From contig NZ_CP014571.1 of assembly GCF_017357425.1 (NCBI RefSeq), forward strand, positions 3,410,001 through 3,474,000: a DNA stretch of 64,000 nt, written 5' to 3'. Below the pieces are notes generated by a model, which saw only the letters and a program-made list of their open reading frames with translations, searched no databases and was not told the DNA's origin. Shown in pieces: positions 45,867-54,877 of the stretch. Position 1 is the first letter of the stretch. Each line of letters opens with the position of its first letter. A program made the position numbers and the translations under genes. The DNA comes from Arthrobacter sp. D5-1 (GTDB taxonomy: Bacteria > Actinomycetota > Actinomycetes > Actinomycetales > Micrococcaceae).

Positions 45867-46479
45867 GGGATTCCTTTGGCTTGTGTGAAGTGTCTGATGG
45901 AGCCGGCAGGGGTTCGTCCCAGGGCAGGTGCCCGTTGCCCAACTCCTCGAGGAGGCCGCGGATCCACGCGATCTCCGTTCGGCGCATTGCTTGTTGATAC
46001 GTGATGTCAATCCAGTACTTACGGGCAAGTCCCTTGGCCGTCACCGTGGCCTCCGCCCGGACCAGGAAGTCGAGATCGGCAGTGAGTGCTACCACCCGTT
46101 CTTCCAGCAGCTCCGCCACCGTGCTGGAAGGGAGGTGATGCGCTTCGGCGATGGCATGCGGAAAGAGTGGGTACTCGTTGACCGGGGTTGACAGCATGGC
46201 TTGGAGCCGGGCTTCCAGGGCGTCGTGTCCGGCGTCAGTGATCCGGTACGTGGTCCGCTCAGGACGGTTGCCCTCCCGTTCCGTGCCTGTTGCCTCGACC
46301 AGCCCGCTTTCCTCCAGACGGCCAACGGCGTGATAAAGCGTCCCTGGCCTGACCTTGACCAGGCGGTCCTCGTGCCGCGCCATCAGCACTTGATACATCT
46401 CGTAGGGATGCAGAGGTTGTTCCGCCAGGAGCGCCAGAGACGCGACACCCAAGGGGGTCAGCTCAGCAGCTTTGGGCAT
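45850..46479 (-). CDS. PadR-family transcriptional regulator
   Basis: The start at 46479 (MPKAAELTPLGVASLALLAE) follows GGAAAGAGG and gives 209 residues. The N-terminal winged helix has the PadR hallmarks (HPYEMYQVLMARHED, VRPGTLYHAVGRLEESGLV, RTTYRITDAGHDAL). The C-terminal helical part is of the longer PadR subtype (Vir_act_alpha_C). A perfect 16-base palindrome lies about 40 bases upstream and is its probable operator. It probably represses itself and the downstream exporter until a ligand binds. Confidence 0.94.
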   Translation of the reverse strand: MPKAAELTPLGVASLALLAEQPLHPYEMYQVLMARHEDRLVKVRPGTLYHAVGRLEESGLVEATGTEREGNRPERTTYRITDAGHDALEARLQAMLSTPVNEYPLFPHAIAEAHHLPSSTVAELLEERVVALTADLDFLVRAEATVTAKGLARKYWIDITYQQAMRRTEIAWIRGLLEELGNGHLPWDEPLPAPSDTSHKPKESLGKRS

Positions 46480-46501
46480 GCCAAACCTCTTTCCGCAAGT
46501 A

Positions 46502-46532
46502 ATATTCCACCACAACTATTCCACGTGGAATA
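46502..46532 (-). promoter_or_regulatory. Putative PadR operator
   Basis: TATTCCACGTGGAATA (46517-46532) is a perfect 16-base palindrome. A half copy (ATATTCCAC) lies at 46502-46510, 15 bases away. The pair lies 23-53 bases upstream of the padR start. PadR-family operators are often imperfect palindromes of this size with ATGT/ACAT-like arms; this one has a different core, so direct binding is an inference. Confidence 0.7.
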
Positions 46533-46545
46533 TAGGGGCGCAAAT

Positions 46546-46574
46546 AAGCCCGACCGCTGTGGGCGGTCGGGCTT
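46546..46574 (-). terminator. Terminator after the ankyrin gene
   Basis: A perfect 12-base stem (46546-46557 with 46563-46574) with a short loop and AAGCCCGACCGC arm lies just after the ankyrin gene stop on the minus strand. Confidence 0.87.
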
Positions 46575-46588
46575 GAGTGCTTGAGGAC

Positions 46589-47002
46589 TCAGCCCAGGAG
46601 GGCCTGGATCTCCGTCCGCGCAAACATGGTTGCAGCATCACGCGCGGAGGGGGTTCCGGCGTCGGGGTCCGCTCCTGCATCCAACAGCGCCCGGGCGACG
46701 GCCGTGTAGCCCTTGAACACCGCCCCGGCAAGGGGCGTCTGGCCGCGGTCGTTGGCGGCGTTGACGTCCGCGCCGTGATGGAGGATCACCTGCACGGCTT
46801 CCTCGTGCCCGTGGTAGGCCGCAAGCATCAGCAGCGAGTCGCCGGCAGCGTTGGTCAGGGTTGCGGGAGCGCCCGCATTCAAGTAGCTCCGAAGCACGTC
46901 GGTGTCGCCTTCACGGGCAGCATCAAACAATGCATGGGCAAGGGCCAACGTTTCGTCGTCGACACCTGCGTCGTGGCCGGCAGGGCCTGTGGGCTGGCTC
47001 AT
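46589..47002 (-). CDS. Ankyrin-repeat protein
   Basis: From ATG 47002 (MSQPTGPAGHDAGVDD) the product is 137 residues with about three ankyrin repeats: GDTDVLRSYLNAGAPATLTN, GDSLLMLAAYHGHEEAVQVI then LHHGADVNAAND, and GQTPLAGAVFKGYTAVARAL. Ankyrin repeats bind other proteins. The start overlaps the ygfZ stop as ATGA, so the two are translationally coupled. No enzyme domain is present and the partner is unknown. Confidence 0.92.
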   Translation of the reverse strand: MSQPTGPAGHDAGVDDETLALAHALFDAAREGDTDVLRSYLNAGAPATLTNAAGDSLLMLAAYHGHEEAVQVILHHGADVNAANDRGQTPLAGAVFKGYTAVARALLDAGADPDAGTPSARDAATMFARTEIQALLG

Positions 47003-48084
47003 CGGTGGGGTCCCTTCAGGAATCCGGTCTGGCGCCCGACAACCTGGCCGGCGTCGGGGGCGACGATCACTTCCTGGGCGGCAATGTACGGCTCCTCGCC
47101 ATCCATCACCGTCAGGGACTCCTCCGCCGAAACGGAACGCTTGATCACGGCCAAAGCCACGGGTCCCATTTCGAAGTGCTGCGCCACCGATGTCAGAGTA
47201 CCCACCTTGCGCTCCCCGGCAAATACAACACTTCCCACAGCCGGCAACGTGTGCTGCGAACCGTCCAACTGCAGGAACACGAGGCGGCGCGGCGGATGGC
47301 CCAGGTTGTGGACGCGGGCGATGGTCTCCTGCCCCTTGTAGCAGCCCTTGTTCAGATGGACCGAGGTCCTCAGGAGATCCAGTTCGTGGGGAATCGTCTT
47401 TTCGTCGGTCTCGGCACCCAGGCGCGGCCTCCATGCCGCGACCCGCAGGGCGTCCGCAGCCATCGCTCCAGCCAGGGGAAGGCCCTCAACCGTCTGCTCA
47501 AGCTCCGCCGCAGGGACGAGGTATTCGAACCACGGCCGCTCGAGCCCAGGGTGCGACTCCTCCGGGACAATGCTGTACGCATAGCCGCCCGGGCTGACAT
47601 GCGGCCAGGGATCTTCCCACACCAGGCGGGACGAGAACTGCTCCACGGGCTTGGTGGCGCCAAGAACTGCCCACTGCTCCGAAGCGTCCTCAATCTCCAC
47701 CCGAAGCATGAACTTCATCTTGTTCAGCCACTCGGCCAGAGGTGCAGCCTCTGCGGCCTCCACGATCAGCCAAGTGGTCTCGCCGTCGTCGATAACCCTG
47801 GCATCAAACTCGATGCGGCCCTGGACGCTGAGCAGCAGCAGTTCGCTGGCGACGCCAGGCTGGAGGTTGGTGAGCTGCTGCGAGGACAGCGTATTGAGCC
47901 AGCTGAGCCGGTCCGGTCCGGACACGGTCACCACACCCCGGTGGGAAAGATCGACGACGGCGGTGCCGGCTGCCAAGGCACGCTGCTCACGCAGCGGCTC
48001 GCCATAGTGGGCAGCGACGCCGGCGTCCAGGCCGGTGTCCTCGACGGCGCCAGGGCGCGACAACAGAGGGCTCGTGTAAGTCAT
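46999..48084 (-). CDS. ygfZ: YgfZ/GcvT folate-binding protein (Fe-S cluster repair)
   Basis: From ATG 48084 (MTYTSPLLSRPGAVEDTG) the product is 361 residues. It has the GcvT-like fold and the YgfZ signature near residue 250 (LNKGCYKGQETIARVHN) with the conserved Cys in KGCYKGQE. Family members use folate in the maintenance of certain Fe-S enzymes. It overlaps the downstream ankyrin gene by four bases. A longer upstream frame adds an unconvincing segment with no ribosome-binding site. Confidence 0.92.
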   Translation of the reverse strand: MTYTSPLLSRPGAVEDTGLDAGVAAHYGEPLREQRALAAGTAVVDLSHRGVVTVSGPDRLSWLNTLSSQQLTNLQPGVASELLLLSVQGRIEFDARVIDDGETTWLIVEAAEAAPLAEWLNKMKFMLRVEIEDASEQWAVLGATKPVEQFSSRLVWEDPWPHVSPGGYAYSIVPEESHPGLERPWFEYLVPAAELEQTVEGLPLAGAMAADALRVAAWRPRLGAETDEKTIPHELDLLRTSVHLNKGCYKGQETIARVHNLGHPPRRLVFLQLDGSQHTLPAVGSVVFAGERKVGTLTSVAQHFEMGPVALAVIKRSVSAEESLTVMDGEEPYIAAQEVIVAPDAGQVVGRQTGFLKGPHR

Positions 48085-48139
48085 ATGTAGTAGAAGTCCT
48101 TGCAGCTCAGCAGTATTCCGGGGGTGGCGATATTTCAGG

Positions 48140-48862
48140 TCAGCGGTATTCAGGATTTTCGAAGTCGAACCGGGTACCCGCTTTCCATTCCTCCGGCAGG
48201 TTGCCGTAAGCCGGGATACCCCCGGCATCCCTGAGGATTTTGGCCATGTGCAGCAGGTTCCAGGTCATGAACGTGGTGTTCCTGTTAGTAAAATCACTCT
48301 CAGGACCACCCGATCCTTCGTCCAGATAGCTGGGACCGGGACCCACGGGACCGATCCATCCGGCGTCCGCCTGGGGTGGGATGGTGAAGCCGATGTGCTG
48401 GAGGCTGTACAGCACATTCATGGAACAGTGCTTGATGCCGTCCTCGTTGCCCGTGATGAGGCAACCGCCCACCTTGGGATAAAACGCCCATTGGCCGTTG
48501 CTGTTCAACTCGCCGGAGTGGGCATACAGCCGCTCGATGAGTTTCTTGGTTTGGGAGGAATTGTCACCCAACCAGATGGGGCCGGCCACCACCACGATGT
48601 CGGCCTCGCGGACATCAGGGTAGATCCCGGGCCACTCGTCCGTTGCCCAGCCATGCTGGCGCATATCGGGATAGACACCGCTGGCAATGTCATGGTCAAC
48701 GGTCCGGACAAGCTTGGTAGTGACACCCTGCTTCTCCATGATGTCCCGGCTGATCTTGATCAGCCCGTCAGTGTTACTGGGTTGCGGTGAAGGCTTCAGC
48801 GTGCCATTGAAGAAGACGGCCTTGAGGCCCTCGTAGCCTTCGGGCTTGAGGTGGGTGTTCAC
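48140..48862 (-). CDS. Flavodoxin-like NAD(P)H-dependent oxidoreductase
   Basis: The 240-residue protein has the FMN-binding flavodoxin fold: FFNGTLKPSPQPSNTDGL binds phosphate, IVVAGPIWLGDNSSQTKKLI is the wrapping loop, and GCLITGNEDG lies near the flavin ring. It probably reduces quinones or nitro/azo compounds with FMN. It stands alone between ygfZ and the nitrobindin-like gene on the same strand. The physiological substrate is not known. Confidence 0.85.
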   Translation of the reverse strand: MNTHLKPEGYEGLKAVFFNGTLKPSPQPSNTDGLIKISRDIMEKQGVTTKLVRTVDHDIASGVYPDMRQHGWATDEWPGIYPDVREADIVVVAGPIWLGDNSSQTKKLIERLYAHSGELNSNGQWAFYPKVGGCLITGNEDGIKHCSMNVLYSLQHIGFTIPPQADAGWIGPVGPGPSYLDEGSGGPESDFTNRNTTFMTWNLLHMAKILRDAGGIPAYGNLPEEWKAGTRFDFENPEYR

Positions 48863-48913
48863 TTTCTGCTCCTTCTGCTGGCTGCTTGCTGGAACGTCCG
48901 GTGAAGCCCCGGG

Positions 48914-49513
48914 TCAGGACACCTTGTGCAGGAATGCCGAGGCGTGGGCTTCGAGTGCTTTGCCGCTGGCAGCAACATCCCACCGCCACAGGAGGTTCCC
49001 GTCCACCAGGCCGAAGATCCGGGTGGCTGCGGTGTATTCCTTGGAGTGGCTCCCACGCATCACCATGTCGGTGCTCAGCTGGATCTGGGGTCCCTTGATC
49101 TGACCGTAGTAAAGCTCGGTGATGCCACCGGGGTGCGCAATCGACACCGAGATGTCGAAGCCGCCGTCTTTGTTGCGGCGCTCTTCCACATCGTCGGCGG
49201 TCTTGAGAACCGGGACGATGTCCGCAGGAATCAGGCCGGGTCCGCCGTCGCCTTCCTGGAGCTTCCGCTCCAAGGCCCAGAACCCGGTTTCGACAGTCAA
49301 CGGACGCAACTTTGCGCCGTCGTCGTCACTGAGCCAGGTCTCGGCCCTGTACTGCAGGTAGGGCAAGCCATTATGGGTGAAGGAAACGTGCTGGACGAAA
49401 TGCTCGGAATCCTCGTCACCGCTGCCGAGTCGGCCGCGTCCTTCCCACTCACCAATGAGCCAGGAAAGGGGGACGAGTTCAGGCGTCAGATCAGTAGGGA
49501 TCTCAATAGGCAC
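48914..49513 (-). CDS. Nitrobindin-like FABP-family heme-binding protein
   Basis: The 199-residue protein begins MPIEIPTDLTPELVPLSWLI and has the nitrobindin motif GEWEGRGR. Later come a beta-barrel pattern and GDNLLWRWDVAA-like strands with a C-terminal His near the end (HASAFLHKVS). Nitrobindins bind heme and act on nitric oxide or peroxynitrite. The position in the barrel of the proximal His cannot be read precisely. Standard 190-200 residue length. Confidence 0.85.
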   Translation of the reverse strand: MPIEIPTDLTPELVPLSWLIGEWEGRGRLGSGDEDSEHFVQHVSFTHNGLPYLQYRAETWLSDDDGAKLRPLTVETGFWALERKLQEGDGGPGLIPADIVPVLKTADDVEERRNKDGGFDISVSIAHPGGITELYYGQIKGPQIQLSTDMVMRGSHSKEYTAATRIFGLVDGNLLWRWDVAASGKALEAHASAFLHKVS

Positions 49514-49549
49514 AACGACTACCTCTGTTGGAGAGCAGGACCGGAAAGT

Positions 49550-49663
49550 TTACTTCTGGCCCTTGAAAAGGCGGTAAACGACAAAACCTGCGAACCATGC
49601 CATGGCAACGCTGGCCAGGCCAAGGAGGACGAGGAAGAAGATTTCAAATGCGAGTACAGACAT
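49550..49663 (-). CDS. Small membrane protein, 37 residues
   Basis: A short frame starts ATG at 49663 after GGATGG and encodes one hydrophobic helix (FEIFFLVLLGLASVAMAWF) with a basic end (RLFKGQK). It lies between the 244-residue membrane protein and the nitrobindin-like gene on the same strand with small gaps, so it fits an operon. Function unknown; it resembles short single-pass proteins common in actinobacteria. Confidence 0.68.
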   Translation of the reverse strand: MSVLAFEIFFLVLLGLASVAMAWFAGFVVYRLFKGQK

Positions 49664-49679
49664 GATGCCATCCTAACCG

Positions 49680-50414
49680 TTAGTAGATGAGTAGTTTGTC
49701 TATGAAGTACACCAAGGCCCCCACGGCCCAGACGGGGGCAACTCCCATTCCCACGGCTGCCGGAATGTTCAGGCGGCCGCGCCGAAGGGTGGTCATCCGC
49801 CGGAAGGACACGAGGACGGAGCCAACCACCACGCCAACCAACGCCGCGGGAAGTACTGCAATATCAGAGAATACAAGACCGGCGAGGGGACCCATGAGTC
49901 CGGCCATGACGACACCCAGCGGAGCCACGATACGGTCAGGCCACCGGATGATTCCCACCATCAGGGCCACTGCCGCGCTCAGGCCGGCCACCAGGACCAT
50001 TTCCTTCACTCCGTTGAACCGTGCGCCGGCAATCCACCCTGCGCCCAGGCAATTCAAGAGCACGCCGGCACAGCATCCGAGTGTTGATTCCAGGCGCTGC
50101 GCCTGCCCCGTTCCGCGGACAAGCTGGACAACGAAGACCGCCATCACGCCTACGGCAATGAAGGCCGGCGTCCCTTCCAGGAATCCAGGAGCCGGAAGGT
50201 AGGCTGCGGTCACTGCCGATCCCGCACCGGCCAACCCGATCACCGCCGCCAGCGTTTTCTTGGCAGGGACACCAAGGAAATGCGGCCAGCCAATCCCCAC
50301 GGCCGCGGAGGCAGCAATGCCGACGCCCACCATGGCTTCCCGGGAAACGAAGGTGCTGGCCACGATGGCTGTGAGCGCCACGAGTCCAAATACCCCGATG
50401 CTCCAAGACTTCAC
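49680..50414 (-). CDS. Polytopic membrane protein (unknown function)
   Basis: The 244-residue protein has about seven hydrophobic helices from the first residues on (WSIGVFGLVALTAIVASTF). The loops are short and no catalytic or transporter motif is recognised. It is the first gene of a minus-strand group with the 37-residue peptide and the nitrobindin-like gene. It may be annotated as a permease, but nothing here proves transport. Confidence 0.75.
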   Translation of the reverse strand: MKSWSIGVFGLVALTAIVASTFVSREAMVGVGIAASAAVGIGWPHFLGVPAKKTLAAVIGLAGAGSAVTAAYLPAPGFLEGTPAFIAVGVMAVFVVQLVRGTGQAQRLESTLGCCAGVLLNCLGAGWIAGARFNGVKEMVLVAGLSAAVALMVGIIRWPDRIVAPLGVVMAGLMGPLAGLVFSDIAVLPAALVGVVVGSVLVSFRRMTTLRRGRLNIPAAVGMGVAPVWAVGALVYFIDKLLIY

Positions 50415-50674
50415 TGTGTGCCGACCTCAATCCGATGCGCCTTACGACCTCTCGACAATCCTGCCTTATGCCGGCCCAATATGTCGTAATTCCGGTGTCC
50501 GCCCGTCACGAATCCATGTGTCGCAGGGCACTGATGGGTATACTCAGACTTCAACGGTGCACTGTATTGGCCTTGATCCCGTTACAACGGGCAGAGGCTG
50601 CCAATGCGCTGTGACCGGCCGGGAATCTCCGGTTTCGACGCCCGATGATGCGCGTACAGCCCATTGGAGGAACT
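50415..50674. other. Divergent promoter region upstream of glnR
   Basis: These 260 bases lie between the membrane-protein gene (minus) and glnR (plus). A good -10 hexamer (TATACT, 50539-50544) is on the plus strand about 130 bases before glnR; the -35 is poor. No gene is supported. Confidence 0.45.
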
Positions 50675-51373
50675 ATGTCGCACATCCTGCTCCTGACGAA
50701 CAGCACCGGCTCATCGGTGGACATTTTGCCTGCCTTGGAGTTGCTGAACCACCGCGTACACATTCTCCCGGCAGAACCCACGGCCCTGCTTGAAACCGAT
50801 CCCACGGACATCGTTTTCCTTGATGCCCGCAAGGATCTGGTGGGGGCCCGCTCCTTGACCCAACTGCTGAAAGCCACCGGGCTCAGCGCTCCACTCATGC
50901 TCATCCTCACGGAGGGCGGCATGGCTGCCGTCTCCTCGGCCTGGGCAGTGGATGACATTGTGCTGGACTCCGCCGGACCGGCCGAGGTGGAAGCCCGTAT
51001 CCGCCTCGCCATGGCAAGGGCGGTTCCCGGCGAAGAGGAAACCCAGACGGAGATCCGTGCTGCCGGCGTCGTGATTGACGAAGCGAGTTATACCGCCCGG
51101 GTCAGCGGCCAGCCCCTGAACCTGACGTTCAAGGAATTTGAACTCCTGAAGTACCTGGCGCAGCACCCGGGACGGGTATTCACGCGCCAACAACTGCTGA
51201 CCGAGGTCTGGGGCTATGACTACTACGGAGGCACCCGCACCGTGGACGTCCACATCCGGCGGCTCCGCGCCAAGCTCGGAGTGGATCACGAGAACCTGAT
51301 CAGCACGGTCCGCAACGTGGGCTACCGGCTCACGCTGGTGCGACTCCCGGATGACGAACTCTCGGAGGCCTGA
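50675..51373 (+). CDS. glnR: GlnR-type nitrogen regulator (OmpR family, atypical receiver)
   Basis: The ATG at 50675 follows GGAGGAACT and gives 232 residues. The receiver-like N-terminus ([37 protein letters not shown]) lacks the usual acidic pair and matches actinobacterial GlnR, an orphan regulator of nitrogen assimilation. The C-terminal winged helix is complete ([40 protein letters not shown]). No partner kinase is next to it. It ends in a terminator. GlnR is by far the best family match; other OmpR regulators have a normal receiver. Confidence 0.9.
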   Translation: MSHILLLTNSTGSSVDILPALELLNHRVHILPAEPTALLETDPTDIVFLDARKDLVGARSLTQLLKATGLSAPLMLILTEGGMAAVSSAWAVDDIVLDSAGPAEVEARIRLAMARAVPGEEETQTEIRAAGVVIDEASYTARVSGQPLNLTFKEFELLKYLAQHPGRVFTRQQLLTEVWGYDYYGGTRTVDVHIRRLRAKLGVDHENLISTVRNVGYRLTLVRLPDDELSEA

Positions 51374-51411
51374 GCGGCCCCGGCACGATCCCCAAAACCT
51401 GACGACACATA

Positions 51412-51447
51412 AAAGAGGCCGGAATCCCTGCGGATTCCGGCCTCTTT
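51412..51447 (+). terminator. Terminator of glnR
   Basis: A perfect 16-base stem (51412-51427 with 51432-51447, arm AAAGAGGCCGGAATCC) and a 4-base loop, with CTTT at its end, 39 bases after the glnR stop. Confidence 0.92.
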
Positions 51448-51455
51448 CATCTTCT

Positions 51456-51510
51456 TGGTGGAGGACATACGGGTCGAACGTATCGAGGCCACCCCACTGG
51501 TGGATCCCCC
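51456..51510 (-). other. tRNA-like 3' half (T arm, acceptor strand, CCA) between glnR and mshD
   Basis: On the minus strand the 3' end reads GTCCTCC, A, CCA: a 7-base acceptor strand, discriminator and encoded CCA. Before it is a perfect T arm, ATACG-TTCGACC-CGTAT (51467-51483), with canonical T-loop bases. No complete tRNA is present: no anticodon arm fits and no GGAGGAC start exists. GGGGGAT (51504-51510) could pair with the acceptor strand (two wobbles), enclosing only a short hairpin CCACC-loop-GGTGG. It is a tRNA remnant, an attachment-site relic or an odd tRNA-like RNA. The 3' half is convincing; function is unknown. Confidence 0.5.
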
Positions 51511-51594
51511 CTGCGCTGGCTTAAGAAGCTGACTTACTGTGCCTCAAGTCACGCGCACCCGGAAAACTGGCCCGTCCTGATCATCGCCGGCGCC

Positions 51595-52515
51595 TTGGAC
51601 CCCGATCTCCTCAGGGACGTCAAGACCCTCGCCGCCGCAGCCGGGGAGTCCGACGGGAACCCGCCTTTTTCGGAGCAGACGCTGGTGATGCTGCGGGGCG
51701 TCGATTCCGGAGACCACTCGGTCTTGTCCTTGGCCCTTTACGCACCGGACGAAGATTCCGATCCGGCCACGGCTGAAGACCTGGCGGGAATCGCCGTCGT
51801 CGTTTTGGCGCCCGACTCAAGCGGCGTGCTGGAGCTGGCCGTCCACCCGAGCTATCGCAACCAGGGTGTGGCCGGAAGGCTGCTGGGCGCCCTGCAGGAC
51901 AAGCGGAGCCTCGACGGACTCAGCGCATGGTCGCATGGGAACCACGAGGCCGCCGCCGAGCTCGCCACCCGTTTCGGATACGGACCGGTCCGTGAGCTGT
52001 GGAAGATGCGGCTCATGTCCTCTGCGTCTGCACTGCCCGACGCCGGCCTCCCGGACGGGGTCTCTCTCCGCGCCTTCGTTCCAGGCCAGGATGAGCAAGC
52101 GTGGCTGGCAGCCAACCGCGCTGCGTTCTCCCACCACCCTGAGCAGGGATCGATGACCCTGGCGGACCTCGAAGCCCGGAAGGCTGAGGACTGGTTCGAT
52201 CCCGCAGGGTTCCTCTTGGCCGTCAACACCGACGGGGAGCTCCTGGGTTTCCACTGGACCAAAGTCCATCCCCGGCAGGGTCCGCACCCGGCCATCGGCG
52301 AGGTGTATGTGGTGGGCGTTACTCCAGCGGCGCAAGGGCTGGGGCTGGGCAAGGCCCTGACGGTCGCTGGAATCAAGCACCTCCAGGAAAAAGGACTGCA
52401 TGCAGTCATGCTGTACGTGGACGCCGACAACCAGGCAGCGGTAGCCCTATATCAGAAACTCGGTTTCGTTCGCTGGGACACCGATGTGATGTATGGACCT
52501 TTAACCAAAAATTAA
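51595..52515 (+). CDS. mshD: Mycothiol synthase, N-terminus unclear
   Basis: MshD acetylates Cys-GlcN-Ins in the last step of mycothiol synthesis. The 306-residue product from TTG 51595 has two GNAT domains; the first carries ELAVHPSYRNQGVAGRLLGA and the second VYVVGVTPAAQGLGLGKALT then YVDADNQAAVALYQKLGF. The family usually has about 20 more residues; here ENWPVLIIAGALDPDLL is readable upstream (51562-51609) but no ATG, GTG or TTG is in frame there. A GTG at 51539 is one frame off, as if one base were missing. The TTG has no ribosome-binding site, so the start is in doubt. Confidence 0.85.
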   Translation: MDPDLLRDVKTLAAAAGESDGNPPFSEQTLVMLRGVDSGDHSVLSLALYAPDEDSDPATAEDLAGIAVVVLAPDSSGVLELAVHPSYRNQGVAGRLLGALQDKRSLDGLSAWSHGNHEAAAELATRFGYGPVRELWKMRLMSSASALPDAGLPDGVSLRAFVPGQDEQAWLAANRAAFSHHPEQGSMTLADLEARKAEDWFDPAGFLLAVNTDGELLGFHWTKVHPRQGPHPAIGEVYVVGVTPAAQGLGLGKALTVAGIKHLQEKGLHAVMLYVDADNQAAVALYQKLGFVRWDTDVMYGPLTKN

Positions 52516-52618
52516 CCCGGCGTGATTGCCGGACGGAATGCCGGTGACATCTATGATTCGGGCAGCCCAATTGCTTGTAATGTGGGAGGAAACCCCGTCC
52601 TGAGCTTAGGAGAACCCC

Positions 52619-54868
52619 ATGCAGCCGGACCCCGTCGGCACCGCCGGATCCACCTCGAAGGGTGCAACCTTGCCCCCACGCTTCGGATCTTCGGAAGTGC
52701 CGGCCTCGCGTGCCACCCAGGACCGCATCGATATTCCGGAATTCGCACCGAGCCTGGAGCCGGAAGGCGACATCTCTCCGGACCGTTTCCTGGACCGCGA
52801 GCTGAGCTGGCTGGCCTTCAACTCCCGTGTGCTGGAACTCGCCGAAGATCCTGAACTTTTCCTGCTGGAACGTGTCAGTTTCCTGTCGATTTTTGCCTCG
52901 AACCTGGACGAGTTCTTCATGGTCCGCGTTGCCGGCCTCAAGAGGCGTATCGCCACGGGCCTGGCTGTGCCCTCCCCGGCCGGGCTGAGCCCCATTGAGG
53001 TGCTGGAACAGATCAGTGAAGAGGCCCACAGGCTTCAGGAGCGTCACGCAAGGGTCTTCGCTGAGCAGATCCGACCTGCACTGGCTTACGAGCACATCCA
53101 CATCATGCACTGGCATGAACTGGATGAGGATGCCCGCCACCGGATCAGCATCATGTTCCAGGAGAAGGTCTTCCCCATCCTGACACCGCTTGCTGTGGAC
53201 CCAGCGCACCCCTTCCCCTACATCTCCGGCCTCTCCCTCAACCTTGCCGTGATCGTCAGCAACCCGATCAGCGACAAAGAGCTTTTCGCACGCGTCAAGG
53301 TACCGGACCAGCTTCCCCGCCTCATTTCCGTGGACGGACCGCGTGCAGGCGCCATTCCGGGCCGCGTAGCCCGGTTCATCGCGCTCGAAGAGGTCATTGC
53401 CGTCCACCTGGATAAGCTTTTCCCCGGCATGGAAGTCCTGGAGCACCACACCTTCCGTGTCACCCGCAATGAGGACCTGGAAGTTGAAGAGGACGACGCC
53501 GAGAACCTCCTGCAGGCCTTGGAGAAGGAACTGCTGCGTCGCCGCTTCGGCCCGCCGGTACGGCTGGAAGTCACCACGGACATCAACCCGAACATCAAGG
53601 CCCTGCTGATCCGTGAACTCGGGGTTGAAGAGTCCGAGGTCTACTCCGTTCCCGCACCGTTGGATCTCCGCGGACTGTCAGCCATCAGCGCCATTGACCG
53701 CGCGGATCTGCACTACCCCAAGCATGTCCCGCACACTTCCCGCTACCTTAACGAGTCCGAGACCTCGAAGGCCGCCAATGTCTTCGCCGCGATGCGCCGC
53801 AGGGACATCCTGCTCCACCACCCCTACGACTCGTTCTCCACCTCGGTCCAGGCTTTCCTGGAACAAGCGGCCGCGGATCCCAAGGTGCAGGCCATCAAAC
53901 AGACCCTTTACCGGACGTCTGGTGACTCCCCCATCGTTGACGCCCTCATCGATGCCGCCGAGGCAGGTAAACAAGTCCTGGCCCTTGTTGAAATCAAAGC
54001 CCGCTTTGATGAGCAGGCCAACATATCGTGGGCGCGCAAGCTGGAACAGGCGGGCGTTCACGTGGTGTACGGCATCGTGGGCCTGAAAACCCATTGCAAG
54101 TTGTCCCTGGTGGTTCGACAGGAAGTGGACGGCCTCCGCCGCTACTGCCACATCGGCACCGGCAACTACCACCCCCGCACGGCCCGCTACTACGAAGACC
54201 TTGGCCTTCTGACGGCCAATGAACAAGTGGGCGAGGACTTGTCCAAACTGTTCAACCAGCTCTCCGGCTACGCGCCGAAGTCCACGTTCAAAAGGTTGCT
54301 CGTTGCGCCGCGGTCCGTGCGGGCCGGCTTGATGGACAGGATTGAAACCGAAATCCGCAACGCCCAGGCCGGCGTGCCCGGATTGGTACAGATCAAGGTC
54401 AACTCGATGGTGGACGAAGCCATCATCGATGCCCTCTACCGGGCCTCACAGGCCGGTGTGAAGGTTGACGTCGTGGTGCGCGGCATCTGCTCCCTGCGCC
54501 CTGGCGTGCCGGGACTCAGCGAGAACATCAGGGTCCGTTCCGTCCTGGGTCGCTTCCTTGAACACTCACGCGTCTTTGCTTTTGGCAACGGTGGCGATCC
54601 CGTGGTGTACATCGGCTCCGCCGACATGATGCACCGCAACCTGGACCGCCGCGTAGAGGCGCTGGTGCAGCTGGCCAGCAAGGAAGATACAGCTACCGTC
54701 ATGGACCTGCTGCGTCGCTATGTTGATGACGGGACTGCCAGCTGGCACCTGGACGATCACGGACACTGGACCAGGCACCACTTGGACCAGGACGGCAAGC
54801 CATTGCTGGACATGCAATCCTGGCTCCTGGCCTCCCGTTCGCGCCAGCGGGCATCGGCACGGCGGTAG
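52619..54868 (+). CDS. ppk: Polyphosphate kinase
   Basis: The 749-residue enzyme (PPK1 type) makes polyphosphate from ATP. The N and H domains begin near [20 protein letters not shown]. The catalytic region has [15 protein letters not shown] and [20 protein letters not shown] with the phospho-accepting and assisting histidines. The start follows AGGAGAACCCC. The downstream mutT1-like gene starts nine bases after its stop, a conserved actinobacterial pairing. Confidence 0.97.
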   Translation: MQPDPVGTAGSTSKGATLPPRFGSSEVPASRATQDRIDIPEFAPSLEPEGDISPDRFLDRELSWLAFNSRVLELAEDPELFLLERVSFLSIFASNLDEFFMVRVAGLKRRIATGLAVPSPAGLSPIEVLEQISEEAHRLQERHARVFAEQIRPALAYEHIHIMHWHELDEDARHRISIMFQEKVFPILTPLAVDPAHPFPYISGLSLNLAVIVSNPISDKELFARVKVPDQLPRLISVDGPRAGAIPGRVARFIALEEVIAVHLDKLFPGMEVLEHHTFRVTRNEDLEVEEDDAENLLQALEKELLRRRFGPPVRLEVTTDINPNIKALLIRELGVEESEVYSVPAPLDLRGLSAISAIDRADLHYPKHVPHTSRYLNESETSKAANVFAAMRRRDILLHHPYDSFSTSVQAFLEQAAADPKVQAIKQTLYRTSGDSPIVDALIDAAEAGKQVLALVEIKARFDEQANISWARKLEQAGVHVVYGIVGLKTHCKLSLVVRQEVDGLRRYCHIGTGNYHPRTARYYEDLGLLTANEQVGEDLSKLFNQLSGYAPKSTFKRLLVAPRSVRAGLMDRIETEIRNAQAGVPGLVQIKVNSMVDEAIIDALYRASQAGVKVDVVVRGICSLRPGVPGLSENIRVRSVLGRFLEHSRVFAFGNGGDPVVYIGSADMMHRNLDRRVEALVQLASKEDTATVMDLLRRYVDDGTASWHLDDHGHWTRHHLDQDGKPLLDMQSWLLASRSRQRASARR

Positions 54869-54877
54869 AGGAACCAC

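Noticed and set aside
51456..51510. Edge of an integrated element
   Set aside because: No integrase or phage gene is present on either side; both neighbours are core genes. Only a relic is possible.
51456..51545. A complete tRNA-Leu or tRNA-Ser
   Set aside because: The 3' half fits but no anticodon stem of five pairs or matching 5' acceptor strand could be found within 90 bases.
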